This document shows positions 26,040-36,776 of a stretch of 64,000 nucleotides of DNA, one piece after another. Under the pieces are notes generated by a model. The model did no database searches. It was not told the origin of the DNA and saw only the letters and a program-made list of their open reading frames with translations. This DNA comes from Oxyruncus cristatus (taxonomy: Eukaryota; Chordata; Aves; Passeriformes; Cotingidae): assembly GCA_013399855.1 (NCBI GenBank), contig VXAY01006938.1:224528-288527 (forward strand), given 5' to 3'. A program made the translations under genes and the position numbers. Within the stretch, counting starts at the first letter, position 1; every line of letters begins with the position of its first letter.

Positions 26040-26712
26040 CATGAGGTAAAACCATATGCATTTATTTCATCTGCATTTTAGATTTAGTAGGCATAAAATT
26101 AAGTATGTTGACTGTAATGAATTCAGTCATACAAGTGCAAGTCTTCGGCTAGAATGTATTTTATGGCAGTTTATTTAAAAAATGTACCAGTAAATCATAA
26201 AAGAGGGATCATGTCCATTTAACGTTTATTGAAGTATACAGGAGGTTTTCTTTAGAATCAAATATGAGCATGAATATATGGCCAAACGTAAAATCTATCA
26301 AATTCAGTGAAAATTTTCTGACTTTAAATAGTAGCTGTAAGAATGACCAATATATATTCTTTGTTACAACCGCCCTCACTCTACAAGTAAAAAAAAATAA
26401 TAAACATTCAGTAAACATTCTTTCCTAAGGTAGTTTCCCTTATATATCAGTGATTTATCCATTTCTTGTATACATAACTTTTTAAACATACCAATCAGTG
26501 GTTCTCACAATTGAAAAATAAAAGCACAAAAAAGTTTACACTCTTGTACAGGTAAATAAAAGATCATTTTTAATTAAACTGTATATCCTTAAGGGCATAG
26601 TATAGTTTCAATTTCATTACCTATTACATAATTAACTTCTTACATACAAATATTGACATATTTGGCTTGTGCTTCAAAGCCGTTGTGTCTACAAAGTCCA
26701 TGTCAATGAGAC
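26040..26712 (-). other. BIRC6: BIRC6 3' untranslated region, end uncertain
   Basis: Sequence after the TGA stop is AT-rich and has no coding sign. On the minus strand AATAAA signals occur at 26,225-26,230, 26,170-26,175 and 26,061-26,066, and an ATTAAA lies near 25,514. Any could direct polyadenylation. Vertebrate BIRC6 3' untranslated regions are, from memory, near 1 kb, which would favour the more distal signals. The boundary given is just beyond the 26,061 signal and is a choice, not an observation. Confidence 0.4.
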
Positions 26713-26892
26713 TCATAACTTGAAATCAGTGGGGACATCTTTACTGCTGCTAGGTTTAACCTGTTCGTGCAACATGGTCTCTTCTGAGCTTGCTGTGGCA
26801 CTGCATTTTTCTGTGGAGTCATCAGTGTCTGGATCCAATCCTTCAGGACAGGGAAGTTTTAGAAGTTCTTCCCGCAACTGAGCTGTATGACG
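26713..26892 (-). CDS. BIRC6: BIRC6 terminal coding exon (C-terminal tail and stop)
   Basis: This last coding exon has 59 codons plus a TGA stop at 26,713-26,715. It starts in phase 0 after a TTCAG acceptor (AG complement at 26,893-26,894). It begins RHTAQLREELLKLPCPEG, which is strongly conserved in BIRC6, and runs into an acidic DPDTDD stretch and a polar tail ending in SSSKDVPTDFKL. The tail lies after the UBC fold and is expected to be flexible. Compared with my memory of the human protein, the middle of the tail (after DPDTDD) differs at many positions while both flanks are kept. No catalytic residue is here. The identification is firm because the residues before it continue directly from the exon at 28,028. 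Confidence 0.95.
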   Translation of the reverse strand, partial: RHTAQLREELLKLPCPEGLDPDTDDSTEKCSATASSEETMLHEQVKPSSSKDVPTDFKL

Positions 26893-27893
26893 CTGAATAT
26901 ACAAACATAAGTCAGTGTGGAAGGCAATTGTTAAAAAAATACTTTTCACAATGTTAGACAACATAAGACAAACAAAAAGACTGAGTAGAAAAGGTTTAAA
27001 TGTACTGTTTTAGTGACTGGATCAACTTCTCCCCTCTACCCAAGGATTGGTACTTTCCTTTTATTGACAGAATAATTAGCAAGTGCTGGTAGGGCAAATT
27101 AAAGGCAGTCAACAGAACTGCAGCCAACAAGTGCATCAATATAAACGCTACGCTATTTGTCTTGTGGTTGAGTCACATTTGTGTTCGGTGATCGCAGCCG
27201 AAACTGCCTTGGACTAGGTAGGTCATACAGTCAAAACAAGTTCATGATGAGATCTGTTACAGAGACAGTAACTAACAAACAGTAACTTCACTTTGAAGAC
27301 CAGTCACATTGAAAGAATGCAAGTCTAGCAGTAGAAAAAAGAAGCCTTTAAAAATTTGGGGTTTGTATCTCAGGGGAAGAAAAAACTCCAAATATAGGCC
27401 TCTGTTTTTTGTAGGCACAAAATACACAAATGATAATACTTGGCTAGGAAGGCAGAAAACATTTATAATGGTTATAATTTGATTAAAGTTAACACAGGTA
27501 AAACTGGCTGTAGTGGACTACAGCTTAGTAACTGTGCTTGTCTACTCTAAAAACTTGTTTTCTGGCAAGGAATTGGTTCTTATGCAACTTTATCATTAAC
27601 CTCTACCCACCCTTACTGTGAACAAAAAAACCCCTCTGTATCTTACGTAAGTATTCATAGAAAAACAGGCAGGACAGATGCTAAAGGAAAGTTCAACTTG
27701 TAGAAAAAAAACACTGAGAAAGTGGAGTGCACATACATTTTATCTCTTACCAGCTAGGAAACCTAGGTTTGTTTATAGGTTTTGAAGTTGCCAGGGTTTT
27801 CTATTACCACCATTATAAAACTCAGTCTGTGAGCAATTTTATTGCCCTTTGTCATCTTTGGAAATAAAGGACATAAAAATATACAAGTCTCAC
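26893..27893 (-). other. BIRC6: BIRC6 last intron
   Basis: A 1,001-base intron with GTGAGA at its 5' end and TTCAG at its 3' end. It includes a CpG-bearing patch at 27,140-27,225 that is unlike the rest of the intron. Confidence 0.85.
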
Positions 27894-28028
27894 CTTTAGA
27901 GCTGCTGCATGATGGGACATAGTCCTGCCTACCCGTTTGTCACTGCTGTACTGCTGTATGTCTGCTATCCACTCCTCACACTGAGCCATGATCTCCACTC
28001 TTTTCAAGTAAAAGTGTTTGTGGATGAC
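27894..28028 (-). CDS. BIRC6: BIRC6 penultimate exon (helices after the UBC core)
   Basis: The exon has 45 codons, phase 0 at both ends. The acceptor is TCTTGCAG with a pyrimidine-rich lead (intron complement from 28,029) and the donor is AAG|GTGAGA (27,892-27,893). It encodes VIHKHFYLKRVEIMAQ followed by CEEWIADIQQYSS and a basic segment ending in HHAAALK. In BIRC6 this stretch forms the helical extension just after the UBC core. The exon continues in frame from KE at the end of the 30,166 exon and into RHTAQ of the terminal exon. I see no disruption. Confidence 0.96.
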
Positions 28029-30165
28029 CTGCAAGAAAACATTCCCAATGTAACATGGGTGGAAGAACCATACACTTAATACCAAATCTGCAAGACGTCT
28101 ATGTGTCTAACTGAATATAAGGAAAAGGAAAATCAGTATAAGGGTAATTTAGCATTGAACCAGGCTAGAGATAAATTGTGGAATTTCTATCCTTGGACAC
28201 TTCCAAGACTCAACCGGAAAAAGCCCTGAGGAACCTGGTCTGAATTCAGCTGATGCTGTTTTGAGGAGTTCATTGGCCCAGATATCTCTTCAGTCTGTAT
28301 GAACCTATGATTTGTGTGCAGCCTGCCATTTCAGCAGTCGCTTGTGTTATCTGCGTGCCAGGAATACAACAAGCAAAAGAAAAAGGGATAGCAGATTGGT
28401 ACACATGTTCTTCAGTTCAAGGATGAACTTATTTCAGAGGCATGATGTACGGACATTTAAGTTGGCACAGAGGCAGTTACACAGATACAGTGTTAAGGCT
28501 TTTACTGTTCCCTTCACCACCCTAATTTCCTAGAGAAGCATGGGTCTTCCCCTGTCACTAATCACTGGCTGCCCAAACAGAAAACAGATTATGCAGAAAC
28601 GCTGTCAACAGTAAGAGCATAGGAACATAACATGCTTCTGCCGAGAGAAGAAGGATCATACCAGCTGCTATGGAAGAGATGCAATCACAGTTACATGCCC
28701 TAGGCAGAGGCAGCACCTCTGGGGACACTAGAATTCCCAGGTAATAGTAGTTGAGTTTCCCACAGTTTGGGCAGGAGCCAGTATCTGATTGCAGAATAAT
28801 TTTGGTATTTAAGTATACATTTGAGTTTAAGAAACCCAACCAATCAACCCTCATACCAAGTTCTGAAACTTTACTTGGTGTTGGCTTTGTCTTAAACAGT
28901 TTTCTAAAACCATGAATGGTGAAAGACACAATAAAATCAAACAAATGTTATTGAGCACAGAGAGTTCTTGGCAATATTGCAACTTAATTGGCAAAATCAT
29001 CTTTCCCTCCAGAGGTTAGAGAATATTGCTATCTGTCTAAAGAGAAACTGCAAAGTGTGACTTCAATTCTGGATGCATTCCTTAAATCCATAATGGAGCT
29101 TGGAAGAACTCCCAAAGACTGGCAGTTTAGATCTCCTGAGCCTACCTGTCATTTAAGACACTAAAGAGAAGACAGTTCGGATTTTTGAAGACAACAGATC
29201 TCAGGATGTATGTTCTTAACGATTTCAGTTTTCAGAATGCCTGTGCATTTATGTTATTGAACTGATCATCACTGTTAAGGTTCCCAAGATAACCCTGGAA
29301 AAAACCTAGAGGTCTTAAAAACAAGCAACTCTCCCAGGGAAGTACTCAGATAATCCGAGAGCTGTGTTTTCATTTGGATGGGGCTGCAGACAGAATCCAG
29401 CATTCTTCCAAAAGCTGCGTTTTTCATACCAGCAAGTGAAAAAGCTGAGCTGCAGAGTAAGCACAATATTGTTGAGACTCTTTTGAAGGAAGCTGCAGTA
29501 ACAATAACCTGGGATTCAGTTACCAAATGCTGAAATACTGCATATCCTTCATTTCTGTATATGTGAGAAGAAACATGGACCATTACTGTCAGGGAGCCCA
29601 TTGCTTTCTTCTATCTTCAATTAATTTAATCTTACTGTACTTTGAGAATGTCTTTTGCCAAAGTGATATTGTTACATTAGCAAGAAGAAAAGGACCTCTT
29701 AGCAGAGGTGATTTGATTATGTGTCACAACATTACCTTTATCATGGTCTTCTACTTACTGAGTGTCTTGGTATATCTGAAGTGTTTCCCAGTACTTGCTT
29801 CAAACTCATGTTTCTTGGAAAAATACTTCCTGTTAGTTATGCAGACTAATGCCCATTTGTAGGGCTGATCAACAGTTTTTACAGGCAATGTAGAAAGTAT
29901 CACTCGGTATTAAGAATGAGCTGAGCTGAATGAACCATGTTTTACCAAACTGCACCAAGCCTCTGTTCAGGTCAGTCCCAACTTGCACGTATTCCTGCTT
30001 CCCAGAAAAGAATCTGTGAAGTCAGGTGCATCCTTATTCACTTCAGTCTCTTGAGTCAGTTGCCCCAGGCTAAAAACTGATGTCTCATGCATGATGTTTC
30101 CAAATATTTGCATTCTTCTTAATGCTCAAGCAAGAGAAATATTTACTGCATTTCACAAAACCTAC
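28029..30165 (-). other. BIRC6: BIRC6 intron, 2.1 kb
   Basis: It is bounded by GTAGGT and TTGCAG. It contains the old CR1 fragment at 28,196-28,312 and long chance frames on both strands near 28.6-28.9 and 29.3-29.9 kb, neither with recognised similarity. Confidence 0.85.
28196..28312 (+). repeat. Short, old CR1 3' end fragment in a BIRC6 intron
   Basis: The stretch AGCCCTGAGGAACCTGGTCT, then GCTGATGCTGTTTTGAGGAG and a tail with TGAACCTATGATTTG resembles the last 110 bases of a CR1 subfamily in plus orientation. It is diverged, with several mismatches and deletions. It lies about 170 bases from the exon ending at 28,028, inside the 2.1 kb intron. Confidence 0.6.
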
Positions 30166-30354
30166 CTCCTTAAAACATGGTGATGGATTTCTCATTTGTT
30201 CAAGCATTGCCCACTTGACTGTTGCCTGTCGTATATTTCCATCATATTCTCTGGAGCTCTGGGTACCACTTGGAGTACCTCTTGATCGTTCATAACCTGG
30301 TTCATTAAAATATGGTTCTGCTACCAGTATTAGGGATTGGACAGACACTAACAC
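30166..30354 (-). CDS. BIRC6: BIRC6 exon, C-terminal half of the UBC domain
   Basis: The exon has 63 codons with phase 0 at both ends, an acceptor of TTAACAG (30,355-30,356 is the complemented AG) and a donor of GAG|GTAGGT (30,164-30,165). It starts [19 protein letters not shown], the helix and loop following the catalytic site in the UBC fold, then [19 protein letters not shown], a BIRC6-specific insertion rich in Ser, Gly and Arg. It closes with [17 protein letters not shown]. The UBC family normally shows a shorter link here, so the insertion marks BIRC6. The residue before the NPSP segment is Met, where I remember Ile in the human protein, a conservative change. Confidence 0.96.
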
Positions 30355-30400
30355 CTGTTAAGAGAAGAAACTAAATATTAAAATTGTGCTACCCAAATAT

Positions 30401-30470
30401 TTTTACAAATATACACATATACACATTTAGATATACAATATGTATATCTACAAATATACATATACTACAT
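30401..30470. repeat. AT/CA-rich simple sequence
   Basis: Repeated ATATACA and TATATAC motifs make a short imperfect tandem tract about 50 bases upstream (in transcript sense) of the exon at 30,354-30,166. Confidence 0.7.
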
Positions 30471-31849
30471 ATTCCCCTTATGTGAGTGCAAACCCGCTTC
30501 TATTGCATCTTGTTAGTTTGTAGTTGTGTAGTGGCTGTACTTTAATTATAGCACAGAAGGGCAATCTAGGGCAATCTGATGGACTGGGCATGTAGCTGTG
30601 CAGTGGGAAATATGAAGCAGCATCCCTCAGTGGGCTGAGAAGGAAAATAAAACAAGTTTTTCTGTTCCTCAGGCAGGTGCTAGTACATGATACTGTGTGG
30701 ACCATCATAGTCTCCTGTACCCATCCAGCATTCAGCTAGAAGCAGCCATGGCGATTTTGAGTTAAACCTTACACAATGTGCCTCACAAATCAGGTTCCAG
30801 CAAGCAAATGACCACTTACGATACCAAAAAAGGCAGAACATTCAAGCAAAAGTGCTAAGCCAAGGTAGAGTACTGCAGGGCCAAGGCTTCGGGTACCAAA
30901 GCCTTTACGTAAAGCCTTTATGTGGCCTTTACATGTTTCTGGAAGTAGCTGGCTTTTGCTTTTTAAAATTTTGTATTTTAGATCTGTATAATTTTTTTAA
31001 GTAGCTATGGTAGAGAAATTTGACACTTGCAGTATTGTACTTTCTGGGCCTGAATAAGCAGTTCATACCTTGAATAATAACTGTAATGAATGAGAAACTC
31101 TAAACTGATCTTCCAGTTTCAGTGGGTTATAAAAGTTAATTTTGTAAATATTTTGGGTGGTCTGACAACAGCTCAGTCTCTGAGCCAGAAAAAACAACTA
31201 GTGCTTAATTCTTTCCAAGCAATTTATTTAGTCCTACAGCTGTTTTCCAATTAATAGCTATAAAGTGTTTTTCTCCCAGTACGGTGTGGATGGGACTTTT
31301 TCCAACAGTTTTCATACTATTTTCGAAATGAATCTAAAAAAAACCTTTTAAATTTTAAACTCAAATGCTGCATGTAATTTCTAACAATCAAATCTAGCAC
31401 TTTAATCTAAAAAAAAGGACTCTACTGAACATAAGACTTCCTAATACTCTACGTTTCTACAATGATTTTACAGTTAAAGTCCAAAATTGCAGTTCATCTC
31501 TTCATTAAGAAGTTGTATCTTGGTAGACTTGCAGTACGTAGGGAAGTCTTGGATACCTATCACAGTGTTTGTCTCCCTCATGGTGAAAAAGTTTTGACTA
31601 ATATTTCATCAAAATTTCCCATGTCCCACCTTGTGTCAACTGCTACTTGTCCTAGTGCTTTGCATCTATAAGAGGTGCCTGTCTCCATGTTCTCTGTCCC
31701 TTCCCCATTCAGGTATTGAAGACATCAGTAAGATTTCTGCCAGTGGTACAGCCACTTTTAATACACAGCCCTTAAAACACACATCTCATCAGTTTGGCTG
31801 CAAGGTGCTAAGGGAAACTGTATCTTGCTGAAGTCAAAGTGAGCAACAT

Positions 31850-32690
31850 CCACTGCTCTCCCTTTGTGCAAAGCCAGGCACCTCGCTTTAGAAGGCAAGG
31901 ATAAGCTCTGTTCCTGCCAAGTAAACCCACGCTGGCTGTTTTCTGGTTTTCATGTACTTGAAAATAGCTTCCAGGATTATTTGTTCCATAATCTTCCCAA
32001 GGACCACAAAGTATTGCTGACCAGCTTGCAGCTCCCCAGATCCTCTCTCTTGCTGATCTTGAAGCTGAGTGTGAGATTTGCCAGGAAGCTCCCTTGATTG
32101 TTCTGACTGTCCAAGATGAGAGCTGATGGCTCTGCAGTGATATCAGCTGGCTCCCTCAGCTCCCCTGGATGCACTGGGTTTGGTTCCAAGAACATGTGGG
32201 TCCAAGCAGCTTGAATATTGTTTCCTCTGCTGTAATTCCTCGTTCTCAAAGACCTTCCTAGTCAGGGCTCAGGGACATGGGAAAGCAAACCTTACCCCTA
32301 AGAGTGAGGCAAAGATGACCTCTGCCTTTTCTGTGTCCCACTGAGCAGCAGGAAAGCCTAAGGAAAATTTGTTCTTTTGCGGCCAGTATACTTATAAAAA
32401 GCTCTTCTTGTTCCTCTTTATATCCCTCACCATTTTAGAGCCTAGCTGAGCTTTAGGTTTCCCCATTTCTCTCCTGAATGTTTGGGTAATGTCATTTCAT
32501 TTCTCACAAGTAGCCCATCCCCTCTTTCTGCCTCCTGTGTACTTTCTGTTCGCAGTTGAGTTTAGGCAGGAGTTCTTTTTCACCCATGCTGGCCTTACCC
32601 CTCTCTTGCTTGACTTCCACACACTGGAACATAGCAATCTTGAATTTTTAGGAGACTGATCAATCAGTTATCCATGGCCAAATCCTGAAC
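31850..32690 (-). pseudogene. Degenerate CR1 LINE reverse transcriptase fragment
   Basis: On the minus strand, a broken frame reads KIMEQIILEAIFKYMK, the diverged form of a conserved CR1 reverse transcriptase stretch, after a part with HPGELREPADITAEP that matches the preceding CR1 region. The plus strand further along (32,400-32,690) matches the upstream part of the same element family in reverse. Frames are interrupted by many stops and shifts, and no 3' tail is present, so it is an old dead internal fragment. It lies in the 3.1 kb BIRC6 intron, in the same orientation as the gene. Confidence 0.82.
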
Positions 32691-32903
32691 AAGCTGAAAT
32701 CTGTTCTGCTGAAGGTAGTAATTCCACTATACTGAAACAGAAACTCTACAGGCTTTGGGGATTTGGAAGAGAAAATGTACCTTGTGCTATGTAATTACTC
32801 CAAAGAAGGAATAAATTCAGAAACTGCCATAGGAAAGAAGCTTTCCTTTTATTTAATGTCTGTGCTTATAAGTCAGTGCATTTCTATGAAATACAGCTGA
32901 AAA

Positions 32904-32959
32904 TTATAAGGACTCTATGTCCTTATAATGGTATTTATAAGGACCGTATGTCCCAATAA
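32904..32959. repeat. Tandem pair of hairpins
   Basis: The first copy has perfect 10-base arms TTATAAGGAC and GTCCTTATAA around the 5-base loop TCTAT (32,904-32,928). A second copy starts 31 bases later (32,935-32,959) with the same left arm, a CGTAT loop and the right arm GTCCCAATAA with two changes. Confidence 0.8.
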
Positions 32960-33482
32960 ATTCTGCTCTAATGTAACACTAATTGTTATTGAACACAGTA
33001 TAGCTACACTGTAACTCCCTGCAACTTTATTCCTCTTGTAGACTATGGAGGAGCACAGTTACAGTGTGCACTAGTGCACTACACTTTCTCATCTCTCACA
33101 ATGTGAAGTCTCTTTTGTCTTTACCATAAAAAGCTTGTGATGATTCCAGGAGGCGATGTCATCTTCCAGTCTTTTTTTTTTAAATTATTATTTATTTTTA
33201 AAAAATAAAGTACTTCAAACTATCTGAGCAAAACTGGTGCAGGAATGACCTGCACACGTGAACAGTTGCTCTTCAAGACAAGACCCATATGAAATACTGG
33301 TTTCAAAGAGCACTTTGAAGAACTACTCTACAGTGTTCCTTTTCTAGTGTTCCAAGGGCGTTTTCTGGACTTTTGTCCTATTTATGCTTATTTGAAGAAG
33401 AAAATTCTGCTTTAAAAATTCTACAAAAAGAATCCTTACTACTCCTAGATGACATTCTGAAGAGATAGAAGAAATTGCTCAC

Positions 33483-33560
33483 CTGCAAAAAACTTGATGT
33501 TTGCGGATTCCATTTCTCTTCTGGCCTCCCATGCCATGTGTTCAGTATGCTTAAACACAC
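33483..33560 (-). CDS. BIRC6: BIRC6 exon carrying the catalytic cysteine of the UBC domain
   Basis: This 26-codon exon is phase 0 at both ends, with a TTTTTAG acceptor at 33,561-33,562 and a CAG|GTGAGC donor at 33,481-33,482. It encodes [17 protein letters not shown] then NPQTSSFLQ. The second residue, Cys (codon 33,555-33,557), is the active-site cysteine that accepts ubiquitin from the E1 as a thioester. The [10 protein letters not shown] part is a BIRC6-type loop next to the active site, and NPQTSSFLQ begins the following helix. The catalytic residue is intact. The intron upstream is only 403 bases and is mostly a CR1 repeat. Confidence 0.97.
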
Positions 33561-33700
33561 CTAAAAAGGTGACATTATTTAATACCACAAATATTACGAT
33601 AAAACTGTTCTGCTTGGACAGAAGGGAATGTTAACATTAGATTAATTTATTTTTGACAAACTTTTGTATAACTTCATTCTAAAAGTCAAATTTGTTTCCT

Positions 33701-33935
33701 ATCACAGAATCAATTAGGTTGGAAAAAATCCCTTGAGATGAACGAGTCCAACCTATGGACAAACACACCACGTCAACTAGACCATGGCACTAAGTGCCAC
33801 ATCCAGTCTTTTTTTAAAGACCTCCAAGGATAGTGACTCCATCACCTCCCTAGGTAATCCATTCTAATGTCTAATCACTCTTTCTGTGGAGAAATTCCCC
33901 CTAAACCTCCTCTGGCGCAGCTTAAGACTTGTTAA
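33701..33935 (-). repeat. CR1 LINE fragment beside a UBC exon
   Basis: It begins TATCACAGAATCAATTAGGT, then TTGGAAAAAATCCCTTGAGA, a GAGTCCAACC block and ACTCCATCACCTCCCTAGG, and ends near CCTCCTCTGGCGCAGC. These are the blocks of a CR1 3' end in minus orientation, moderately diverged. It occupies more than half of the 403-base intron between the 33,964 and 33,560 exons and ends about 28 bases from the donor at 33,963. Confidence 0.9.
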
Positions 33936-33963
33936 ATCTAACATAGGACCCAAGCTGACCTAC

Positions 33964-34125
33964 CTTGCCATCATTGTAGAGGTTTGGATTAAATCTCACA
34001 CTGTGGCCTCCAGTTGTTTCCAGATTCACAAGTGGGGGGGAATTAGGATAGTCTTGTGGGAAATACACATCAAATTCAAAGCAACCATTTGCATAAGGGG
34101 TGTCTGCAGGACCAGTAATGAGAAC
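33964..34125 (-). CDS. BIRC6: BIRC6 exon, central beta-sheet of the UBC domain
   Basis: This exon has 54 codons with phase 0 at both ends. The acceptor is GGTAG at the complement of 34,126-34,127 and the donor is AAG|GTAGGT at 33,962-33,963. It encodes [19 protein letters not shown], the first strands of the UBC sheet, then a [11 protein letters not shown] stretch typical of E2 enzymes, and finally [15 protein letters not shown]. The last part holds the site equivalent to the E2 HPN motif, but reads N-P-N (codons 33,982-33,990) with Asn in place of His. The asparagine that stabilises the transition state is present. The next exon supplies the catalytic Cys. Confidence 0.97.
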
Positions 34126-34809
34126 CTACCATTGTAAAAAAAAAAACCAACAAAACACTTAAACCCCTCCATCCTTATATCTGTCACACAGTTGAGATTT
34201 GATAAGTTACATGAAGCATTTCATTTCCACATGCTACTTAGCAGAAAATATTATTAGACATCATAATCATACACAGGCTGTCAGTCTGTTCATTTTGATA
34301 CTGTGGGTAAGCGAAGCCTCTGTGAACATTCCTTTTTCCAGATTACAAATAGAAAGCAAGACAGAAGGAGCTAAAACTCTTCTCCATATTGGATGCTATT
34401 AACAGAATGTTTCTTCAGGTCCAGAGACACTCTGTATATACAGATTGTGTACACAGAGACACATTGTACATCTTCATACCTACTGTCTATGACTTAAATG
34501 GTCACAGGCAAAGATACACTTTGACCACAATGGAGAAACAAAATTAAAGTTTTCCCTTTGGAATAGCTGAAGAAGAATGAACCTTGTTCTTAGAAGTCTC
34601 CTTGGCTGACAGAACACTCCTGGGGCAGATGGACTCTCCATGCCAGGTTATTGAGAAATCAGAATCAGACTCAAATAATACTACTTACATTTGGACAGCA
34701 ATTAAAGTACACATGAAATACTTCTGTTTTTTCCTAAGATTTAAAGCACCTTCTTAAAAATTTATATGCCAAGCTGAAGAGAGGAATAAAAATAACTTTG
34801 CTCCTTTAC
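34126..34809 (-). other. BIRC6: BIRC6 intron, 684 bases
   Basis: It is bounded by GTAAAG and GGTAG. The sequence is AT-rich with an A run near its 3' side, and no repeat is recognised. Confidence 0.9.
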
Positions 34810-35027
34810 CTTCATTATGTCAAGCCGCTCCTCATCACAACGTACAAAAACGCTGGATGAAGATGAGAGAGGCAGTGATGTTGAAAGAGTCACAGCTTCT
34901 TGAGCAAGACGTCGGGCTCTGGCAGCACTGTTGGCGTCACTTGCATTTTTTACCTGAGACATGTAGTGGTAATTTACTTTAAAAACCAATTTTCCGTCAT
35001 CATCTTCAGAAACCATTTCAAATGTAT
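34810..35027 (-). CDS. BIRC6: BIRC6 exon entering the UBC domain
   Basis: The exon is 218 bases. It starts with the last two bases of a split Asp codon after a TTCTCCTAG acceptor (complement 35,028-35,029) and ends in phase 0 with AAG|GTAAAG (34,808-34,809). It encodes TFEMVSEDDDGK, the conserved VNYHYMSQVKNASDANSAAR linker, an Ala/Arg helix, a Ser-rich LPLSSSSSVFV segment and RCDEERLDIMK. The last part is the N-terminal helix and first strand of the UBC domain. Differences from remembered human sequence are few, such as Val for Gly after GKL and Ser for Asn before DANSAA. Confidence 0.96.
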
Positions 35028-36776
35028 CTAGGAGAAAATTTTAACGCATCAGGAAGGGAGCGACATTAATAATGAATTAGTCTTGGACAAAGATTCTGAC
35101 TATTAAAATCAGGAAAGTTAAATTTGCATTACACTAATGCACAGAACTATATATTTTGTGAGTTAACAGTGATCACAGAAAACAAAGCATTAACAGTGCC
35201 GGGATGAAATAATTTCTGCAGCAAATTTACAAGCTTTCATATGCAACTTGTCACATATACACCATCCCCAATTTGGACACCAGCTACTCCAGACCATGAA
35301 TACATAATAATGCTAATAATGAAAGTCGTGTGATCCAAGTGTCAATGGTATTTACTTGTGTGCTGGTTGCAATGTTATTAAAGAATCACAAAAAATTACA
35401 GTGGAGCTGGTTTTCTTTAATCACTTGCTATGCAAAATCTGCAGCTCAGTTGCCAGAGGGAAAAGCTCCCATTACAAACCTCCCTATCTCCTAGTCTTGG
35501 CATATACTCCAAAAACATTTGTGAGGAAAACTGCTTACAAACACAACAGCAAAGTAATGTGACTGCAAATGCTGTCACTGCAACTTAAAAAATACTCAGA
35601 GAACATGTTTTTGCAAAAATTTTATAGCTCTTTTTAGATAAGATACTATTAGTTCTTCATGCTTTTTTTTTTTGTAACACATTCCCCTTCTGGCCAAAGT
35701 AAGGACTGATTCCCATCACATTATCCAAATGCAACATATTGTATTCCATGAAAACACAATGAAATTTACCACAGTTCAATCTAAAAAACACTTTTTCATT
35801 TGGATTCCATTCTATTAAAAAAAAATAAAAGCTACATTAACATATATATAGAACCATATATAAGCTTAAAAAAAAAATCAAACAACACTTCAGTGTGATG
35901 TCTTAGCATTTTGATCTTTCAATTTTTTTTTAATTTTATATATTTTAGAAGTAGTAAATGTAGATTTTGATGTAGCTGTACTTTCCCTTACCCTATAGCA
36001 TAGTTTTTACATATACCCATCCCTACTACCCCATTCCATACCAATCCCTCTAAATTCCAGTAGTCTGTTTAGTCTCATTGTCAAGGTAGAATTATAGAAG
36101 AACATCCTAAGGCCTGGACCAGAAGATATCACATAGACATAACAACCTTCAAGCCCAAAACTTTGGAGAGCTTCCAAGGACTGTACGTGCTGCAAGGAGG
36201 ATGAAGATGAGGAAGAGGGGGTCCCAAGATGGCCCCAGACTCAATTCCCAGAGGGCGTGTCTGGGGGCAGGACGGGGCAGAACCGATGAGGTGGCCAAAT
36301 GGGATTGGGTGGAAATCATTATAAAATTGTAACACTTGGGGTTCGGGGCACGTGCGTGGATTGTATTCCTGGATGCCTAGAGGCTCATTAAAACTTCTAC
36401 CTCCTTATCTTATCGCCCACCTAATTTGGCCAGAGATTTCTTCTCCCTCAGCCTTTTTAGGCAACAAGTGTAATTTAAGAACTGAAAGACTCACAAATCA
36501 TTACTGTAATGAAAACACAAACACCATCTTTAAATTCATCTAGTCCCTTGAATTACTCTAGTGTATGCTTAAAATATTTCTTATTAGTTCAAAGAGTGCC
36601 TGAGTTGGTAACCTGAAAATACAGACTTACTTAATTTTCCATATGTGAAAGTTATTAGTGGTCACATATGTAAAACAGTTGTTAACTTCTAAAATAATAA
36701 GGAATTCCATCCCACAGAACACATATTTCTTCAGTGTCTGCTTCCTAAACACAAACATTCACACTTCTCAACCTAC
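35028..36776 (-). other. BIRC6: BIRC6 intron, 1.7 kb
   Basis: It is bounded by GTAGGT and CTCCTAG. It contains the probable LTR at 36,140-36,425; the rest is AT-rich. Confidence 0.9.
36140..36425 (+). mobile_element. Probable solo LTR of an endogenous retrovirus
   Basis: The block reads CCAAGATGGCCCCAGACTC, GAGGTGGCCAAATGGGATTG, ATCATTATAAAATTGTAAC (a TATA-like box), then CACGTGCG and GCTCATTAAAACTTCTACC, ending near CTTATCGCCCACC. This succession of U3, TATA box and polyadenylation-like signal with a CTTATC end resembles bird retroviral LTRs. The edges and any target-site duplication are not clear. It is much less AT-rich than its surroundings and lies in the intron between the 36,777 and 35,027 exons. 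Confidence 0.55.

Larger units (their letters stand above)
30355..33482 (-). other. BIRC6: BIRC6 intron, 3.1 kb
   Basis: It is bounded by GTGAGC and TTAACAG. It holds the degenerate CR1 reverse transcriptase, the tandem hairpins and an AT-rich simple tract near its end. Confidence 0.9.

Noticed and set aside
28558..28944. 128-codon minus-strand open frame in a BIRC6 intron
   Set aside because: It lies inside a well-bounded intron, reads as low-similarity hydrophobic sequence, and lacks splice or conservation signs; long chance frames are common here.
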